DNA of 64,000 nt from Rhizobium gallicum bv. gallicum R602sp (GCF_000816845.1 NZ_CP006877.1:1927501-1991500), one strand, 5' to 3'. Shown: positions 54,171-63,879, counted from the first letter of the stretch. Notes: generated from the sequence alone by a model not told the origin. Program-made: numbers and translations.

Positions 54171-55141
54171 ATGTCTTCGCTTTATCCCGAAATCGAGCCC
54201 TATGACACGAGATTCCTGGAGACCGGAGACGGCAACCGGATCTACTGGGAATGCTGCGGCAATCCCGCCGGCCAGCCTGCGCTCGTTCTCCACGGCAGTC
54301 ATCCCGGCTCGGGATGTTCTGCAACCGCACGACGCTATTTCGACCCTTCAGCCTATCGCATCGTGCTCTTCGACCAGCGAAATTGCGGCCGCAGCCTGCC
54401 GAGTGCCGCCGAGTTCGATACGGACTTTGCGGCAACACCACGTGGCATTTGGTTGACGACATAGAGCGGCTTCGGCTTCACGTCGATGTCGAGGCCTGGG
54501 TCATATTCGCGAACGCCTGGGGCTCGACGCTGGCGCTCGCCTGTGGCGAGAGCCATCCCGATCGCGTGCGAGCCATGGCGATCGCTGGAGTGACGACCAC
54601 CCGCCGTACCGAAATAAGATTGGCTCTGCCACAGCATGGCACGCTTCTTTCCCGAGGAATGGGGGCGGCTGCGCGAGGCGATACCGCCAAACCTTCGCCA
54701 TCTCGATGTGCTTTCGGCCTTTCACCAGTTGCTGAACGGGCCTGATCAGGAAGTCCGCATAAAGGCGGCGCGCGATTGGCATGACTGGGGGGCGGCACCG
54801 ATCCTTCTCGCTGATTCGGATGGTTTGCCCCACCGCTGGCGCGATCGGGACTATGTGCTGGCTCGAGCGCGGATCGTCACGCCCTTTTCTTCAACGGCGC
54901 ATGGCTTGACGACGCTGTCCTGCTTTGCAAGGCGGGACGGCTTTCGGGAATACCCGGCATCTTGGTACAGGGCCGCTTGGACCTTGAAGCGCCGCTGACG
55001 ACCGCCTGGGAACTGGCCGAAGCTTGGCCCGGCAGCCGCCTTGTCGTGGTTGAAAACGCTGCGCACTCGACGTCGAACACGGCAATCTCCTCCGCCGTCA
55101 TCGCCGCAACCGACGAATTTCGCGAAATTTCCCAAAAATAA
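54171..55141 (+). pseudogene. Proline iminopeptidase with three frameshifts
   Basis: The sequence is a full-length prolyl iminopeptidase broken into frames. Frame one starts MSSLYPEIEPYDTRFLETGD and runs to about 54430, including VLHGSHPGSGC. A single-base shift leads to NTTWHLVDDIERLR and WGSTLALA (nucleophile elbow changed: AWGSTL). A second shift near 54616 leads to MARFFPEEWGRLREAIP. A third near 54887 leads to FFNGAWLDDAVLLCKAGRLS and the His-bearing VVENAAHSTSN end at 55141. The coding content is otherwise well preserved, so inactivation seems recent. Confidence 0.88.
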
Positions 55142-55521
55142 TTTTTGAGGCATCGCTGCGGAAAACGAGCCGCAATCGCGTTTCGGAGCAACCCTATTCA
55201 GAATTTCCGCGTCTCTCCATGCCGCGCGCGCTATCTCCTCACCGGGCAGCGCGCTGCAATATTGAGCCGCAATGGTCGCTGCCGTTAACTTTTTTACGGA
55301 ACGGCAGCACCTGTGGCGTCATCAAAGCTTGCGTCGAAACATAAAAGTTTATTCGAATTTACATCGAAACTGCGACGAGTTTTACGCGTATTCGATTTTG
55401 TTTTTAATCAGGTTTTACGCGCTTTTGAATCAACTAAGCTGTTAATTTTACTGCGTAATTTTGCGCTGGATAAAAACGTCCGTGTCATTGTCATCCTCAC
55501 AAAACGGGGACGACAAAGACA
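55142..55521. other. AT-rich intergenic region upstream of the BTLCP gene
   Basis: The 380-bp stretch is clearly AT-rich from about 55320 to 55500. It contains a direct repeat gttttacgcg at 55379-55388 and 55412-55421, exactly 33 bp apart, with a related ttttactgcg near 55446. No gene is supported. Such islands in rhizobia are typical sites for MucR/Ros-type silencing and for complex promoters; it is presumably the control region of the downstream gene. Confidence 0.45.
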
Positions 55522-56121
55522 ATGTTCAATGCACTCAAAGGCACCTTTCTGGCCGGTATCCTGATGATGGCAATGACGGGCTCGGGCCAAGCGACGCCTG
55601 CCAATATGACGCTTGCAGGCAACACAAGCCCGCCGATCGGCCACTATGAATTTTGCAAGGCAAACTCGAGCGAATGCGCCTATGACGGTGGCGACGCCGG
55701 TCCCGCGATCCTGACCCAAGAGCGTTGGAAGGCGATTCTCAAGATCAACTACGAGGTCAACTCGCAGATCCAGCCGATGACCGACAAGGAAATCTTCGGC
55801 GTCGAGGAGCGCTGGGCCTACCCGCGCAGCGTCGGCGATTGCGAGGATTTCGTGCTGCTGAAGCGCAAGATGCTGATAGATGCCGGCATCTCGCCATCCG
55901 ATGCGCTGATAACGGTTGTCATGCAGCCGAACGGCGAAGGCCATGCCGTGCTGACAGTCCGCACGGACCATGGCGACTTCATCCTCGACAACATGCGCAA
56001 CAAGGTGATGCTCTGGGCGGATACCGAATACACCTTTCTGAAGCGCCAGTCCGCCGATGATCCGGCACGCTGGATGAAGCTGCAGGACGGCCGTGCCGTC
56101 GCTGTTGGCAGCGTGCGTTAA
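55522..56121 (+). CDS. Bacterial transglutaminase-like cysteine peptidase (BTLCP)
   Basis: The 199-residue product starts with a signal peptide (GTFLAGILMMAMTGSGQA). The catalytic triad of the BTLCP family (PF06035, LapG-like) is visible: Cys107 in VGDCEDFVLLK, His141 in GHAVLTV, and Asp156 in ILDN. LapG-type enzymes cleave surface adhesins in the periplasm under c-di-GMP control; stand-alone homologues are widespread in rhizobia. No lapD-like partner gene is present here. Function by family only. Confidence 0.9.
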   Translation: MFNALKGTFLAGILMMAMTGSGQATPANMTLAGNTSPPIGHYEFCKANSSECAYDGGDAGPAILTQERWKAILKINYEVNSQIQPMTDKEIFGVEERWAYPRSVGDCEDFVLLKRKMLIDAGISPSDALITVVMQPNGEGHAVLTVRTDHGDFILDNMRNKVMLWADTEYTFLKRQSADDPARWMKLQDGRAVAVGSVR

Positions 56122-56202
56122 GTCAAATTGCCCCGCCGGAAATAGCGGCGGGTCCACTCGGCCCGGTCAGTCCCCTACGCACCCGTCCAGACCGGCGCCC
56201 TG

Positions 56203-56240
56203 GAGCCGTTCCCGCTGTCCCGGGAGCGGCTCGCCTTTTT
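56203..56240 (+). terminator. Intrinsic terminator after the BTLCP gene
   Basis: The 12-bp stem gagccgttcccg/cgggagcggctc (one G-T pair, loop ctgtcc region) is followed by gcctttttg. It lies about 80 bp after the stop at 56121 and ends that transcript. Confidence 0.85.
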
Positions 56241-56363
56241 GAGGGACGCTTGGCAATCAGGTTAATCTTTCTTTAACCGCATCCACCGGATGATGCCGTG
56301 AGATTCATCCAGGTACCGGCGACTCCAGTCTCTTTCGCGGCGGTCAGACACTGAAGAACCGCC

Positions 56364-57116
56364 ATGAGCCACCTCGCCCGCAGCACCGGCACATCCGAGG
56401 AGTCGCCCCTCTTCTCGAACGGCTTCATCCTCCGTCTGAGCGCAGTTGTCGCAATGCTTGCAATGCTGATGCTGGGTATCAGCATCGGCGGCCGCTGGAT
56501 CGGCCGGCACATTACACTGGCGGGCAATTCCGACAATACCGCCATCGTCACGATCACCATCGGCCGCGACACGCTCGATCTGCCCGAAAACGTGATCCGC
56601 TTCCCCAGCCAGAGGCACGGCGGTGCCGCCGAACGCGCCGACGTCTATCTCACCTGGCCGGAATTGCAGGGCTACACGAAGGAACACCGCGAGCGATTCG
56701 ACGACGTCTCGCAATCCGCCAATCTTATCTTTCTGCAGATCACCCAGAGCACGATGTCGCGCGACATGTCGGGCCGCGTCGAGCTCATCTATAAGCATGT
56801 GATGGAAGGCGCCGCCGTGCCCTATGGCAACGGACTGACGCTTCACAATCTGAAAGCCGAGGCAGGCTATGGCGGCGAGGTTCTGCTGACTGCACCGCGC
56901 GCCAAGGAGGCCACATATGCCGTTCGCTGCATCCTAGCATCCGCCTCGCTTAGCCCAACAAGCGGGGACTGCCAGCGCGACATCAAGGTCGGCAAAGACC
57001 TAAGCGTCCTCTACCGTTTCTCAAGCCGCCATTTGCACGACTGGGACCATATTGATGCCGCTATTCGCGGATTTGTGGAGGCCCGTCTCGTGACCCGTTC
57101 CGCAACACCCCGCTAA
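56364..57116 (+). CDS. Membrane-anchored conserved hypothetical protein
   Basis: The 250-residue protein has one N-terminal membrane helix (LSAVVAMLAMLMLGISIG, about residues 29-46) and a soluble periplasmic domain. That domain has an opening TIGRDTLDLPENVIRFPSQR segment and a C-terminal VRCILASASLSPTSGDCQRD with a likely disulfide pair. I recognise it only as a rhizobial conserved protein of unknown function. It sits alone between terminators and the carboxypeptidase gene. Confidence 0.75.
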   Translation: MSHLARSTGTSEESPLFSNGFILRLSAVVAMLAMLMLGISIGGRWIGRHITLAGNSDNTAIVTITIGRDTLDLPENVIRFPSQRHGGAAERADVYLTWPELQGYTKEHRERFDDVSQSANLIFLQITQSTMSRDMSGRVELIYKHVMEGAAVPYGNGLTLHNLKAEAGYGGEVLLTAPRAKEATYAVRCILASASLSPTSGDCQRDIKVGKDLSVLYRFSSRHLHDWDHIDAAIRGFVEARLVTRSATPR

Positions 57117-57191
57117 AATGCATCTGCACGGCGAAGCAAACGATTAATCATAAACGGATTGGTAACCCTGCTCGGTTAGATTCAAAAGACA

Positions 57192-58766
57192 ATGGCTGAG
57201 ACAACGAGGACGTGTGTAGGCCGATATTTGAAAATGCAAGCGAAGAGTGAAATAGTGTCAAGGTCAATATCCTTCGTATCATCGCCACGATCCGGCAATT
57301 TCCTGGTGAAGATGTTAGCGGCGATCGCGATCGCAACAACGGCTTTCCTCGTTGAGTCGGCCACGGCCGAAGCAGAAGCCGCAAATTCGAAATATGCGGG
57401 CATTGTCGTCGATGCGAAGTCCGGCAACGTTCTCTACAGCGAGAATGCCGATCGCCTGCAATATCCGGCGTCGCTGACGAAGATGATGACGCTCTATATG
57501 GTCTTCGAGGCGCTTGAACAGGGTCGCATCCGTCTCGACACGCGTGTCCCCTTCTCGGCTTACGCTTCATCTCAGGCTCCGACCAAGCTCGGCGTTAAGG
57601 CCGGCAGTTCGATTAGCGTCGAGCAGGGTATCCTTGGCCTTGTGACACTCTCCGCCAATGACGCGGCAACCGCCCTTGGCGAATTGCTTGCCGGCAGCGA
57701 AAGCCGGTTCGCGCAGACGATGACCGCCAAGGCCCATGCGCTCGGCATGACCCGTACTACCTATCGCAATGCCAACGGCCTGCCAAACACGGCACAGATG
57801 ACCACCGCACGCGATCAGGCCCGCCTCGGTATCGCACTTCGCCAGCATTTTCCGCAATATTACAGCTACTTCTCCACGCGCAGCTTCAAGTTCGGCAAAC
57901 GCGTCATTCGCAGCCACAACCGCCTTGTCGGTTCGGTGCGCGGCGTCGATGGCATCAAGACCGGCTATACCCGGGCTGCTGGTTTCAATCTTGTGAGTTC
58001 AGTGCAGGCCGACGGCAAGTCGATCGTTGGTGTCGTCATGGGTGGCACCTCCACGCCTGCCCGCGATGGGCAGATGCGCAAGCTGATCGCCACCTATCTT
58101 CCGAAGGCTTCCACGCGCGGCGGCTCGAACCTGATTGCGCAGACGGCGCCCACTCCGGTTCCGTCACCGGCTGCTTCTGCGGCTGAAATTCCTGTCGCGG
58201 CCGCCGATGTCGACCTGCCGCGCAAGGGCCCGACGCCGGATGCGCGCTATGAGGTAGCGTCCGCTGCCGTCGCCTATACTGACGCTCCTGCTGCCAAATC
58301 CGAAAACCCGCTCGTTGCCGAACAGAAGACCGAAATTCCGGCTCCGACCAAGGTGAAGACCAAGAGCTTCAAGCAAGCCTCCGTTGCGGTCCCCTCTCCG
58401 GCCCCTGCCTACATGCCGCCGGAGGAGCCCGCCGGCAATCCAGTCGATGCTCTCACGACCGCCTCGGTGGGGCCTGCCGCCGCTGCCGCAAAACCGGCTC
58501 CGGTTGACGATCAGGGGCCGAGCGGCTGGGTCGTTCAGATCGGCGTGTCGTCGAGCCGCGAAATGGCGATGGATCTGCTGGAGAATGCAAAGAGCAAGGG
58601 CGGCAAGGCTTTGAGCTCCGCAAAGCCCTTCGCAGTCGCCTTTGCAAACGGCGGCGATCAGGTCTATCGCGCCCGCTTTGGCGGCTTCGACGACCAGCGC
58701 GAAGCCGTAAATGCCTGCAAGGCGCTCAAGCGCGCAGGCGTCAAGTGCTGGGCGGCAGCCCAATGA
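57192..58766 (+). CDS. D-alanyl-D-alanine carboxypeptidase with C-terminal SPOR-like domain
   Basis: The 524-residue protein has the three penicillin-binding motifs: SLTK (residues 94-97), SAN (154-156) and KTG (256-258), as in DacA/DacF-type serine carboxypeptidases. A signal peptide lies at about residues 35-64 (MLAAIAIATTAFLV...AEA). Residues 320-440 are a Pro/Ala-rich linker. The C-terminus (VVQIGVSSSREMAMDLLENA...YRARFGGF) is a SPOR-type peptidoglycan-binding domain. It trims pentapeptides and probably localises to denuded septal glycan. The start could also be internal at 57234. Confidence 0.93.
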   Translation: MAETTRTCVGRYLKMQAKSEIVSRSISFVSSPRSGNFLVKMLAAIAIATTAFLVESATAEAEAANSKYAGIVVDAKSGNVLYSENADRLQYPASLTKMMTLYMVFEALEQGRIRLDTRVPFSAYASSQAPTKLGVKAGSSISVEQGILGLVTLSANDAATALGELLAGSESRFAQTMTAKAHALGMTRTTYRNANGLPNTAQMTTARDQARLGIALRQHFPQYYSYFSTRSFKFGKRVIRSHNRLVGSVRGVDGIKTGYTRAAGFNLVSSVQADGKSIVGVVMGGTSTPARDGQMRKLIATYLPKASTRGGSNLIAQTAPTPVPSPAASAAEIPVAAADVDLPRKGPTPDARYEVASAAVAYTDAPAAKSENPLVAEQKTEIPAPTKVKTKSFKQASVAVPSPAPAYMPPEEPAGNPVDALTTASVGPAAAAAKPAPVDDQGPSGWVVQIGVSSSREMAMDLLENAKSKGGKALSSAKPFAVAFANGGDQVYRARFGGFDDQREAVNACKALKRAGVKCWAAAQ

Positions 58767-58876
58767 GAGATACGGTGCCGCCAGCATTCCTGACGGCGCC
58801 GTTCACGGCCGGAATCGGTGTTTGCGGCGCCGGCTACAGTTCATAACCTCGATTTGTAATGCGTACGGGGATGATT

Positions 58877-59149
58877 ATGGCGACCAATGGAAATGTAACG
58901 GGTTTTCCGCCCCGCAGTTCAGGCAGGCCGGCGCGGTTCGGCCTCCACCCGCTGCACGAGGCAGCGCTCCGGCTTGCTGAGATCGGCCTGCACCGGCCGA
59001 GAGCAAAATCGGCTAAGACCAAGGATCTCATCAATCTGCTCCTCTGCCACGGCGCGCGCGCCTGGCGCTACTCGCAGCCGGAAGCCAACATTCACTTGCA
59101 CGTCACCTGCCCGGACGGCAAATCGCCAGTCATGCTGCGGCTGCGCTGA
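58877..59149 (+). CDS. Small conserved hypothetical protein, 90 aa
   Basis: The ATG at 58877 is favoured by a CGGGGA site; an ATG at 58859 is also in frame. The product is basic, with PPRSSGRPARFGLHPLHEA, a KTKDLINLLLCHGARAWRY helix, and a C-terminal NIHLHVTCPDGKSPVMLRL strand pair. No family recognised and no membrane segment. Confidence 0.6.
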   Translation: MATNGNVTGFPPRSSGRPARFGLHPLHEAALRLAEIGLHRPRAKSAKTKDLINLLLCHGARAWRYSQPEANIHLHVTCPDGKSPVMLRLR

Positions 59150-59151
59150 GG

Positions 59152-59589
59152 TTAGAGCAATCCAAGCTCCGACAGCTCGCGGCGCAAATCCGCGGGCATC
59201 TCGGCAACACCCTCTCCAAGCGTCGTGATATCCCGCGGCACGTCTTCTTCCGGATAATAGCGCCAGCCCTGGAAGGCGCGCTTCGGCTGCACGGCAGTTT
59301 CGATCACTTCCGGCCCAAGAACCAGGTGGCACCGGCCGATCCCTTCACTGTCCGTGAAGGTCTGGATATCCAAGAGCTTCTGGCGCGCTTGCACCTGCCC
59401 CTTGATGACCCAATAGAGTGAGCCGCCGTCAAGCAATTCGGGGACCCGTTTCGGAACCATGCGCGTCGTGTGAACGGAATGCGGCTCGAGGCCAGCCGCA
59501 ATCGCCCGCAGCGAACGCTCCGCCACCCATTCGCGCAAATCGTCTATCGAGTCCGCGCCGACGCATAATTTGATCAGATGCAATGCCAT
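59152..59589 (-). CDS. DUF1489 family protein
   Basis: The 145-residue protein matches DUF1489: MALHLIKLCVGADSIDDL at the start, TRMVPKRVPELLDGGSLYWVIKG in the middle, and RAFQGWRYYPEEDVPRDI near the end. The family is almost restricted to alphaproteobacteria, cytoplasmic, and without assigned function. It sits 62 bp behind sdaA on the same strand. Confidence 0.92.
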   Translation of the reverse strand: MALHLIKLCVGADSIDDLREWVAERSLRAIAAGLEPHSVHTTRMVPKRVPELLDGGSLYWVIKGQVQARQKLLDIQTFTDSEGIGRCHLVLGPEVIETAVQPKRAFQGWRYYPEEDVPRDITTLGEGVAEMPADLRRELSELGLL

Positions 59590-59651
59590 GCCGTCGTTGA
59601 AATCCTTTTGGCCGGCAGCGTCAAGCGACTAAGGGTCGCAAGTCCACAGGC

Positions 59652-61058
59652 TCAGCATTCGACGACGTTGACAGCGAGACCCCCTGTCGAAGTTTCCTTG
59701 TATTTCTCGCTCATATCGTAGCCCGTCTGGCGCATCGTCTCGATGCAGGCGTCGAGGGGCACGAAATGCTGGCCGTCGCCTTTGACGGCAAGCGAGGCGG
59801 CGGTAACGGCCTTGACGGCACCGAGCGCATTGCGTTCGATGCACGGCACCTGGACGAGACCGGCCACCGGGTCGCAGGTCATGCCGAGATGGTGTTCCAG
59901 CGCGATTTCCGCCGCATTCTCGATCTGGGCGGGCGTGCCGCCCATCACCGCGGCAAGTCCCGCAGCCGCCATCGCAGCCGCAGAACCGACCTCGCCCTGA
60001 CAGCCCACTTCGGCGCCGGAAATCGAGGCGTTGTGCTTGATGATGCCGCCGACGGCAGCCGCAGTCAGGAGATAGTCGCGGATGCCGTTCTGATCCCAAT
60101 CCTCGTGGAAATGCTCGTAATAGCGGATCGTTGCGGGAATAACCCCCGCTGCACCGTTCGTGGGCGCGGTCACCACGCGGCCGCCGGCCGCATTCTCCTC
60201 GTTGACGGCCATGGCATAGACACTCAGCCAGTCGTTGGCGAGCAGCGGATTGATGCGGTTACTCCTCCACTCCTCCTGCAGCTTGTCATGGATCTTCCTT
60301 GCACGGCGCCGGACGTTCAAACCGCCCGGCATGACGCCGTCGACCTTGAGGCCGCGCTCGATACAGGCGCGCATGGCTTCCCAGATACGATCGAGACCTT
60401 CGTCGAGCTCCTCACGGCTGCGCTGGCTCTCCTCATTGGCGCGCTTCATCTGCGCGATGCTGAGGCCGGAGCGCTCCGCCATTTCCAGCATCTGCTTGGC
60501 GGTGGCGAAGGGATAGGGAACCTTGGTCGCACCCGCGACGGCCCTCTTCTTGGCGCGCATCTGCTCGAGCTCGGTATCGGTGACAACGAAACCGCCGCCG
60601 ACGGAATAGTAGACGCGTTTCAGGAGCAGGCGTTCGTCCCTGTCATAGGCGCAGAAGGACATGCCGTTTGCGTGGCCCGGCAAGGGCTGCTTCTTGTCGA
60701 AGACCAGATCGTTCTTCGGCATGAAGAAATAGGCCGGGTGGCCGGGCGGCGTGATGCGGCCCGAGCGCTCCACCTGGTCGATGATTCCGTCCATCTTGTC
60801 TGGATCGACGCTGTCGGGCTTCTCGCCCATCAGGCCAAGAACGACCGCCCTGCCCGTCCCGTGGCCGATACCGGTATGCGCAAGCGAGCCGTGCAGGCTG
60901 ACCTTGATCGAGGCAACCTGCGCGCCAGAGGACGGACGTGGCCATTCGCTCGAAAGGATCAGGTCGAGGAAGCGGTTGGCAGCCGACATCGGCCCCATCG
61001 TATGCGAGCTCGACGGGCCGATGCCGATCTTGAAAACGTCGAATACCGAAAGGAACAT
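59652..61058 (-). CDS. sdaA: L-serine ammonia-lyase (iron-sulfur type)
   Basis: The 468-residue single-chain enzyme deaminates L-serine to pyruvate. The N-terminal beta domain has [11 protein letters not shown] and [15 protein letters not shown]. The alpha domain has [38 protein letters not shown] and a C-terminal [12 protein letters not shown]; the spaced cysteines bind the [4Fe-4S] cluster. Length is normal for type 1 enzymes, so the enzyme looks functional. Confidence 0.97.
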   Translation of the reverse strand: MFLSVFDVFKIGIGPSSSHTMGPMSAANRFLDLILSSEWPRPSSGAQVASIKVSLHGSLAHTGIGHGTGRAVVLGLMGEKPDSVDPDKMDGIIDQVERSGRITPPGHPAYFFMPKNDLVFDKKQPLPGHANGMSFCAYDRDERLLLKRVYYSVGGGFVVTDTELEQMRAKKRAVAGATKVPYPFATAKQMLEMAERSGLSIAQMKRANEESQRSREELDEGLDRIWEAMRACIERGLKVDGVMPGGLNVRRRARKIHDKLQEEWRSNRINPLLANDWLSVYAMAVNEENAAGGRVVTAPTNGAAGVIPATIRYYEHFHEDWDQNGIRDYLLTAAAVGGIIKHNASISGAEVGCQGEVGSAAAMAAAGLAAVMGGTPAQIENAAEIALEHHLGMTCDPVAGLVQVPCIERNALGAVKAVTAASLAVKGDGQHFVPLDACIETMRQTGYDMSEKYKETSTGGLAVNVVEC

Positions 61059-61236
61059 GCCAGCTTCCTGTGAAAATCTTCAGCCAGACTATCCAAAAGG
61101 CTATTCCGTCACTCGCGACGAACCGACATCGCGTTTAATTGGCGCGACACTAAAACGAAGGGCGCGTCTTGCCAATCATTGCAGCATGCAATTGCATCTG
61201 TAGAGTGGCGGCGTCGAATGCAGGATTGTAACATTG

Positions 61237-62004
61237 ATGCTGACGGTTGCGGATTATATCGCACTGGCTTTCTTCGCCATTCTGTGGCTCGGCTATTCCT
61301 GGCTGCTGCGCGGCAGGACATTCTTCGGCCGCACGAGCCTCACCCATGCCATGACCGAACGGCGGCGCGAATGGATCTATAATTCGCTGCGCCGCGACCT
61401 GAAGATGATCGACACGCAGATCATGGCCGGGCTCCAGAACGGCACGGCCTTCTTTGCGTCGACCTCAATGTTCGCGATCGGCAGCTGCTTTGCACTGCTC
61501 GGCGCGACGGACAAGGTAAATGCGATCTTCGCCGATCTGCCTTATGTATTCAGCAGCGGCACCGCGAGCTTCGAACTCAAGGTCGGCGGGCTGACGGCGC
61601 TTTTTGCATACGCCTTCTTCAAGTTTGGCTGGTCTTACAGGCTCTTCAACTACTGCAGCATCCTCTTCGGCTCGATCCCAATGGTGCGCGACAGCGAGAC
61701 CGATATCATCGCCGCCGAGCGCGCCGCCGAACGGGTCATCCGCATGAACGTGATTGCCGGCGGTCATTTCAATGAAGGCCTTCGCGCGATCTTCCTGTCG
61801 ATCGGTTATCTCGGATGGTTCGTGAACGCTTACGTTTTCATGGCGACGACGGCGATCATCGTCGTGGTGCTCACGCGCAGGCAGTTCTTTTCGGAGGCGC
61901 GGCTGGCGATCATGGATGCCAACCCGCCATCAATTCTCCACCTTTCTGCTATTCGCCGCGATATGCCGCCAGATGGCGGAAGTGATTTGTCCGGGGGATT
62001 GTGA
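61237..62004 (+). CDS. DUF599 membrane protein
   Basis: The 255-residue product has four or so membrane helices (DYIALAFFAILWLGYSWLL, then SMFAIGSCFALLGA, LTALFAYAFFKFGW and AYVFMATTAIIVVVL). The DUF599 signature WIYNSLRRDLKMIDTQIMAGLQNGTAFFASTS is clear. Function unknown. The stop overlaps the start of the next gene by one base, so the two are coupled. Confidence 0.9.
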   Translation: MLTVADYIALAFFAILWLGYSWLLRGRTFFGRTSLTHAMTERRREWIYNSLRRDLKMIDTQIMAGLQNGTAFFASTSMFAIGSCFALLGATDKVNAIFADLPYVFSSGTASFELKVGGLTALFAYAFFKFGWSYRLFNYCSILFGSIPMVRDSETDIIAAERAAERVIRMNVIAGGHFNEGLRAIFLSIGYLGWFVNAYVFMATTAIIVVVLTRRQFFSEARLAIMDANPPSILHLSAIRRDMPPDGGSDLSGGL

Positions 62005-62969
62005 TGGCTATTTCGACGAACGAAAACGGTGCGTCCTCCCGACCGCCGCGCATCGGCCTGCTCGATACGGCGCGTGGCGCGGCCCTGGTTGCCATGGCGA
62101 CCTACCACTTCACCTGGGATATGGAGTTCATGGGCTATCTGGCGCGCGGCACCGCGGAGGCTGGCTGGCTGAAGATCTATGCCCGCGCGATCGCCTCGAC
62201 ATTCCTCTTCCTCGCCGGTGTCAGCCTGATGCTTGCCGGCACTCCAAGCATCAGGCGCCAGGCCTATCTCCGGCGGCTTGGCATGATCGTTTCAGCCGCG
62301 GCTCTTATCACGGCCGCGACGGCAATTGCGATGCCGCAGGGCGCGATATTTTTCGGCATTCTGCACAGTATCGCAGCGGCAAGCGTCATTGGCCTTCTCT
62401 TCCTGCGCATGCCCGGGATTATAACGATCGCCGCCGGCGTTGCGGCCGTCATCGCCCCGCTCTATCTGCGCTCTTCATTCTTCGATACGCCATGGCTTTG
62501 GTGGGTGGGCCTATCCCAAGCGGTTCCGCGATCGAACGATTATGTGCCGGTTCTACCCTGGATCGGGCCCTTTCTCATCGGCATGGGCGTTTCGAGCATA
62601 GCGCTGAAGCAGGGCTGGGCGGAATGGCTCGCAAGGTTTGGCACCGGCTCCACTCTGCTCGCAAAAGCTGGCCGCCACAGCCTCGCAATCTACCTGATCC
62701 ACCAGCCGATCCTGATCTCGCTCGCCTATGCGCTTTCGATCGCCGTCCCGCCCGCCAAGCCGGATCCCGTGCAGACCTACATGCAGCAATGCCAGTCCTC
62801 CTGCGTCGTCCAGGAAGGCGAAGCGCTTTGCCGCAGCTTCTGCCAATGCACGCTCGAAAGATTGCAGGGTGAGAACCTGTTCACGCCACTCCAGTCCGGC
62901 GCAATCCAGGCGGATAAAGATGAAAGGGTACAGCGTATCGCATTGGAGTGCAGCACCGAAGCGCAATGA
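62004..62969 (+). CDS. DUF1624 / heparan-alpha-glucosaminide acetyltransferase-like membrane protein
   Basis: The ATG at 62004 overlaps the preceding stop; a GTG one codon earlier is in frame. The 321-residue protein has multiple membrane helices and the DUF1624 signature: RIGLLDTARGAALVAMATYHFTWDMEF, SIRRQAYLRRLGMI, ILHSIAAASVIGLLFL and GRHSLAIYLIHQPILISLAY. A C-terminal soluble tail holds six Cys (QQCQSSCVVQEGEALCRSFCQC). The family probably acylates sugars or other acceptors across the membrane; activity is inferred. Confidence 0.9.
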   Translation: MAISTNENGASSRPPRIGLLDTARGAALVAMATYHFTWDMEFMGYLARGTAEAGWLKIYARAIASTFLFLAGVSLMLAGTPSIRRQAYLRRLGMIVSAAALITAATAIAMPQGAIFFGILHSIAAASVIGLLFLRMPGIITIAAGVAAVIAPLYLRSSFFDTPWLWWVGLSQAVPRSNDYVPVLPWIGPFLIGMGVSSIALKQGWAEWLARFGTGSTLLAKAGRHSLAIYLIHQPILISLAYALSIAVPPAKPDPVQTYMQQCQSSCVVQEGEALCRSFCQCTLERLQGENLFTPLQSGAIQADKDERVQRIALECSTEAQ

Positions 62970-62982
62970 AGGTGGTGGTTCG

Positions 62983-63456
62983 ATGAATGCCTATCGTTCT
63001 AAGCCGCTGCAATTTCCGTGGCCGCCGGTTCTATACGGCCTCGCTTTTGTCTGCGCTTTCCTGCTCGGCGAAATCGCAGGGCCTCCGGTACCCCGGATGC
63101 ATACCGCCTTTGGCTGGATCATAGGCGCAGCGCTCACCGTCGCAGCCGTCGGGCTCGACATATGGGCGATAAAGACCCTGCTGGAGAGCGGGACGACGAT
63201 CATGCCGCATCGCGAAACAGCCCATCTCGTCACCCGCGGACCGTTCCGCTAGACGCGCAATCCGATCTATCTCGGCTACACGCTTGCAACGGTTGCCTTC
63301 GGCCTCATGACGGCAAACAGCTGGTTCTAGGCCGCAGCGGTCTTTGCGGCGATCGTCACCACCTTTGTCGCGATCCGGCGCGAGGAAAGACACCTGCAGG
63401 CCAGCTTCGGCTGTGATTTCGAAAGCTATTGCAGAAGGACCAGACGCTGGATCTGA
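62983..63456 (+). pseudogene. Isoprenylcysteine methyltransferase-like gene with two in-frame TAG codons
   Basis: From the ATG at 62983 one continuous frame of 157 codons reads as an ICMT/phospholipid-methyltransferase-like membrane protein. It has helices (VLYGLAFVCAFLLGEIAG; GWIIGAALTVAAVGLDIWAI), then TAHLVTRGPFR-stop-TRNPIYLGYTLATVAFG and [32 protein letters not shown], ending [17 protein letters not shown]. The two interruptions are both TAG (63250-63252 and 63328-63330). There is no frameshift. It is presumably recently inactivated; readthrough is an alternative but no suppressor is visible. It follows the DUF1624 gene by 13 bp. Confidence 0.75.
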
Positions 63457-63459
63457 CGC

Positions 63460-63852
63460 TCAGGTGCCCACGCCGATTTCGGCGAGCCGGCCGAGGCAGG
63501 CCTCTTCGATATTGTCGAGCTCCGTCAGCGTGTCGTCGATGTCCTTGCGCTTCTTGCGCAGGTCTTCCCGCTTTTCATCGACACGTTTCATCAAAAGCTT
63601 GAGCTGACCGAGTTCCCCAGGCGGGTCCTTATAGACCTGAATGATCTCGCGAATCTCCGCAATCGTGAAGCCGATGCGGCGACCGCGCAGGATTTCCTGG
63701 ATCAGGCGCCGGTCGGCCGGACGAAAGAGGCGCGTGCGCCCGCGGCGTTCCGGATGGATCAGGCCCTCGTCTTCGTAGAAGCGAAGCGTGCGCGTCGACA
63801 CTCCGAATTCGCGCGTCAGCTCCGTTATGCTATAGTACTTGTTCACTGGCAT
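63460..63852 (-). CDS. MerR-family transcriptional regulator
   Basis: The start at 63852 (MPVNKYYSITELTREFGVS) gives 130 residues. The winged helix-turn-helix (residues 6-75) has TELTREFGVSTRTLRFYEDEGLIHPERRGRTRLF, followed by a long dimerisation helix (LLMKRVDEKREDLRKKRKDIDDTL). There are no metal-binding cysteines in the usual positions. It resembles the LiuR-like MerR proteins that control amino-acid or fatty-acid catabolism in proteobacteria, but no target gene is in view. A dyad lies 28 bp upstream. Confidence 0.9.
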   Translation of the reverse strand: MPVNKYYSITELTREFGVSTRTLRFYEDEGLIHPERRGRTRLFRPADRRLIQEILRGRRIGFTIAEIREIIQVYKDPPGELGQLKLLMKRVDEKREDLRKKRKDIDDTLTELDNIEEACLGRLAEIGVGT

Positions 63853-63879
63853 TGGCTTCCCACTCTCGTAGCCCATAAT

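Noticed and set aside
59766..61073. Rightward frame of 435 codons over sdaA
   Set aside because: Antisense to intact sdaA with its iron-sulfur cysteines; no ribosome site.
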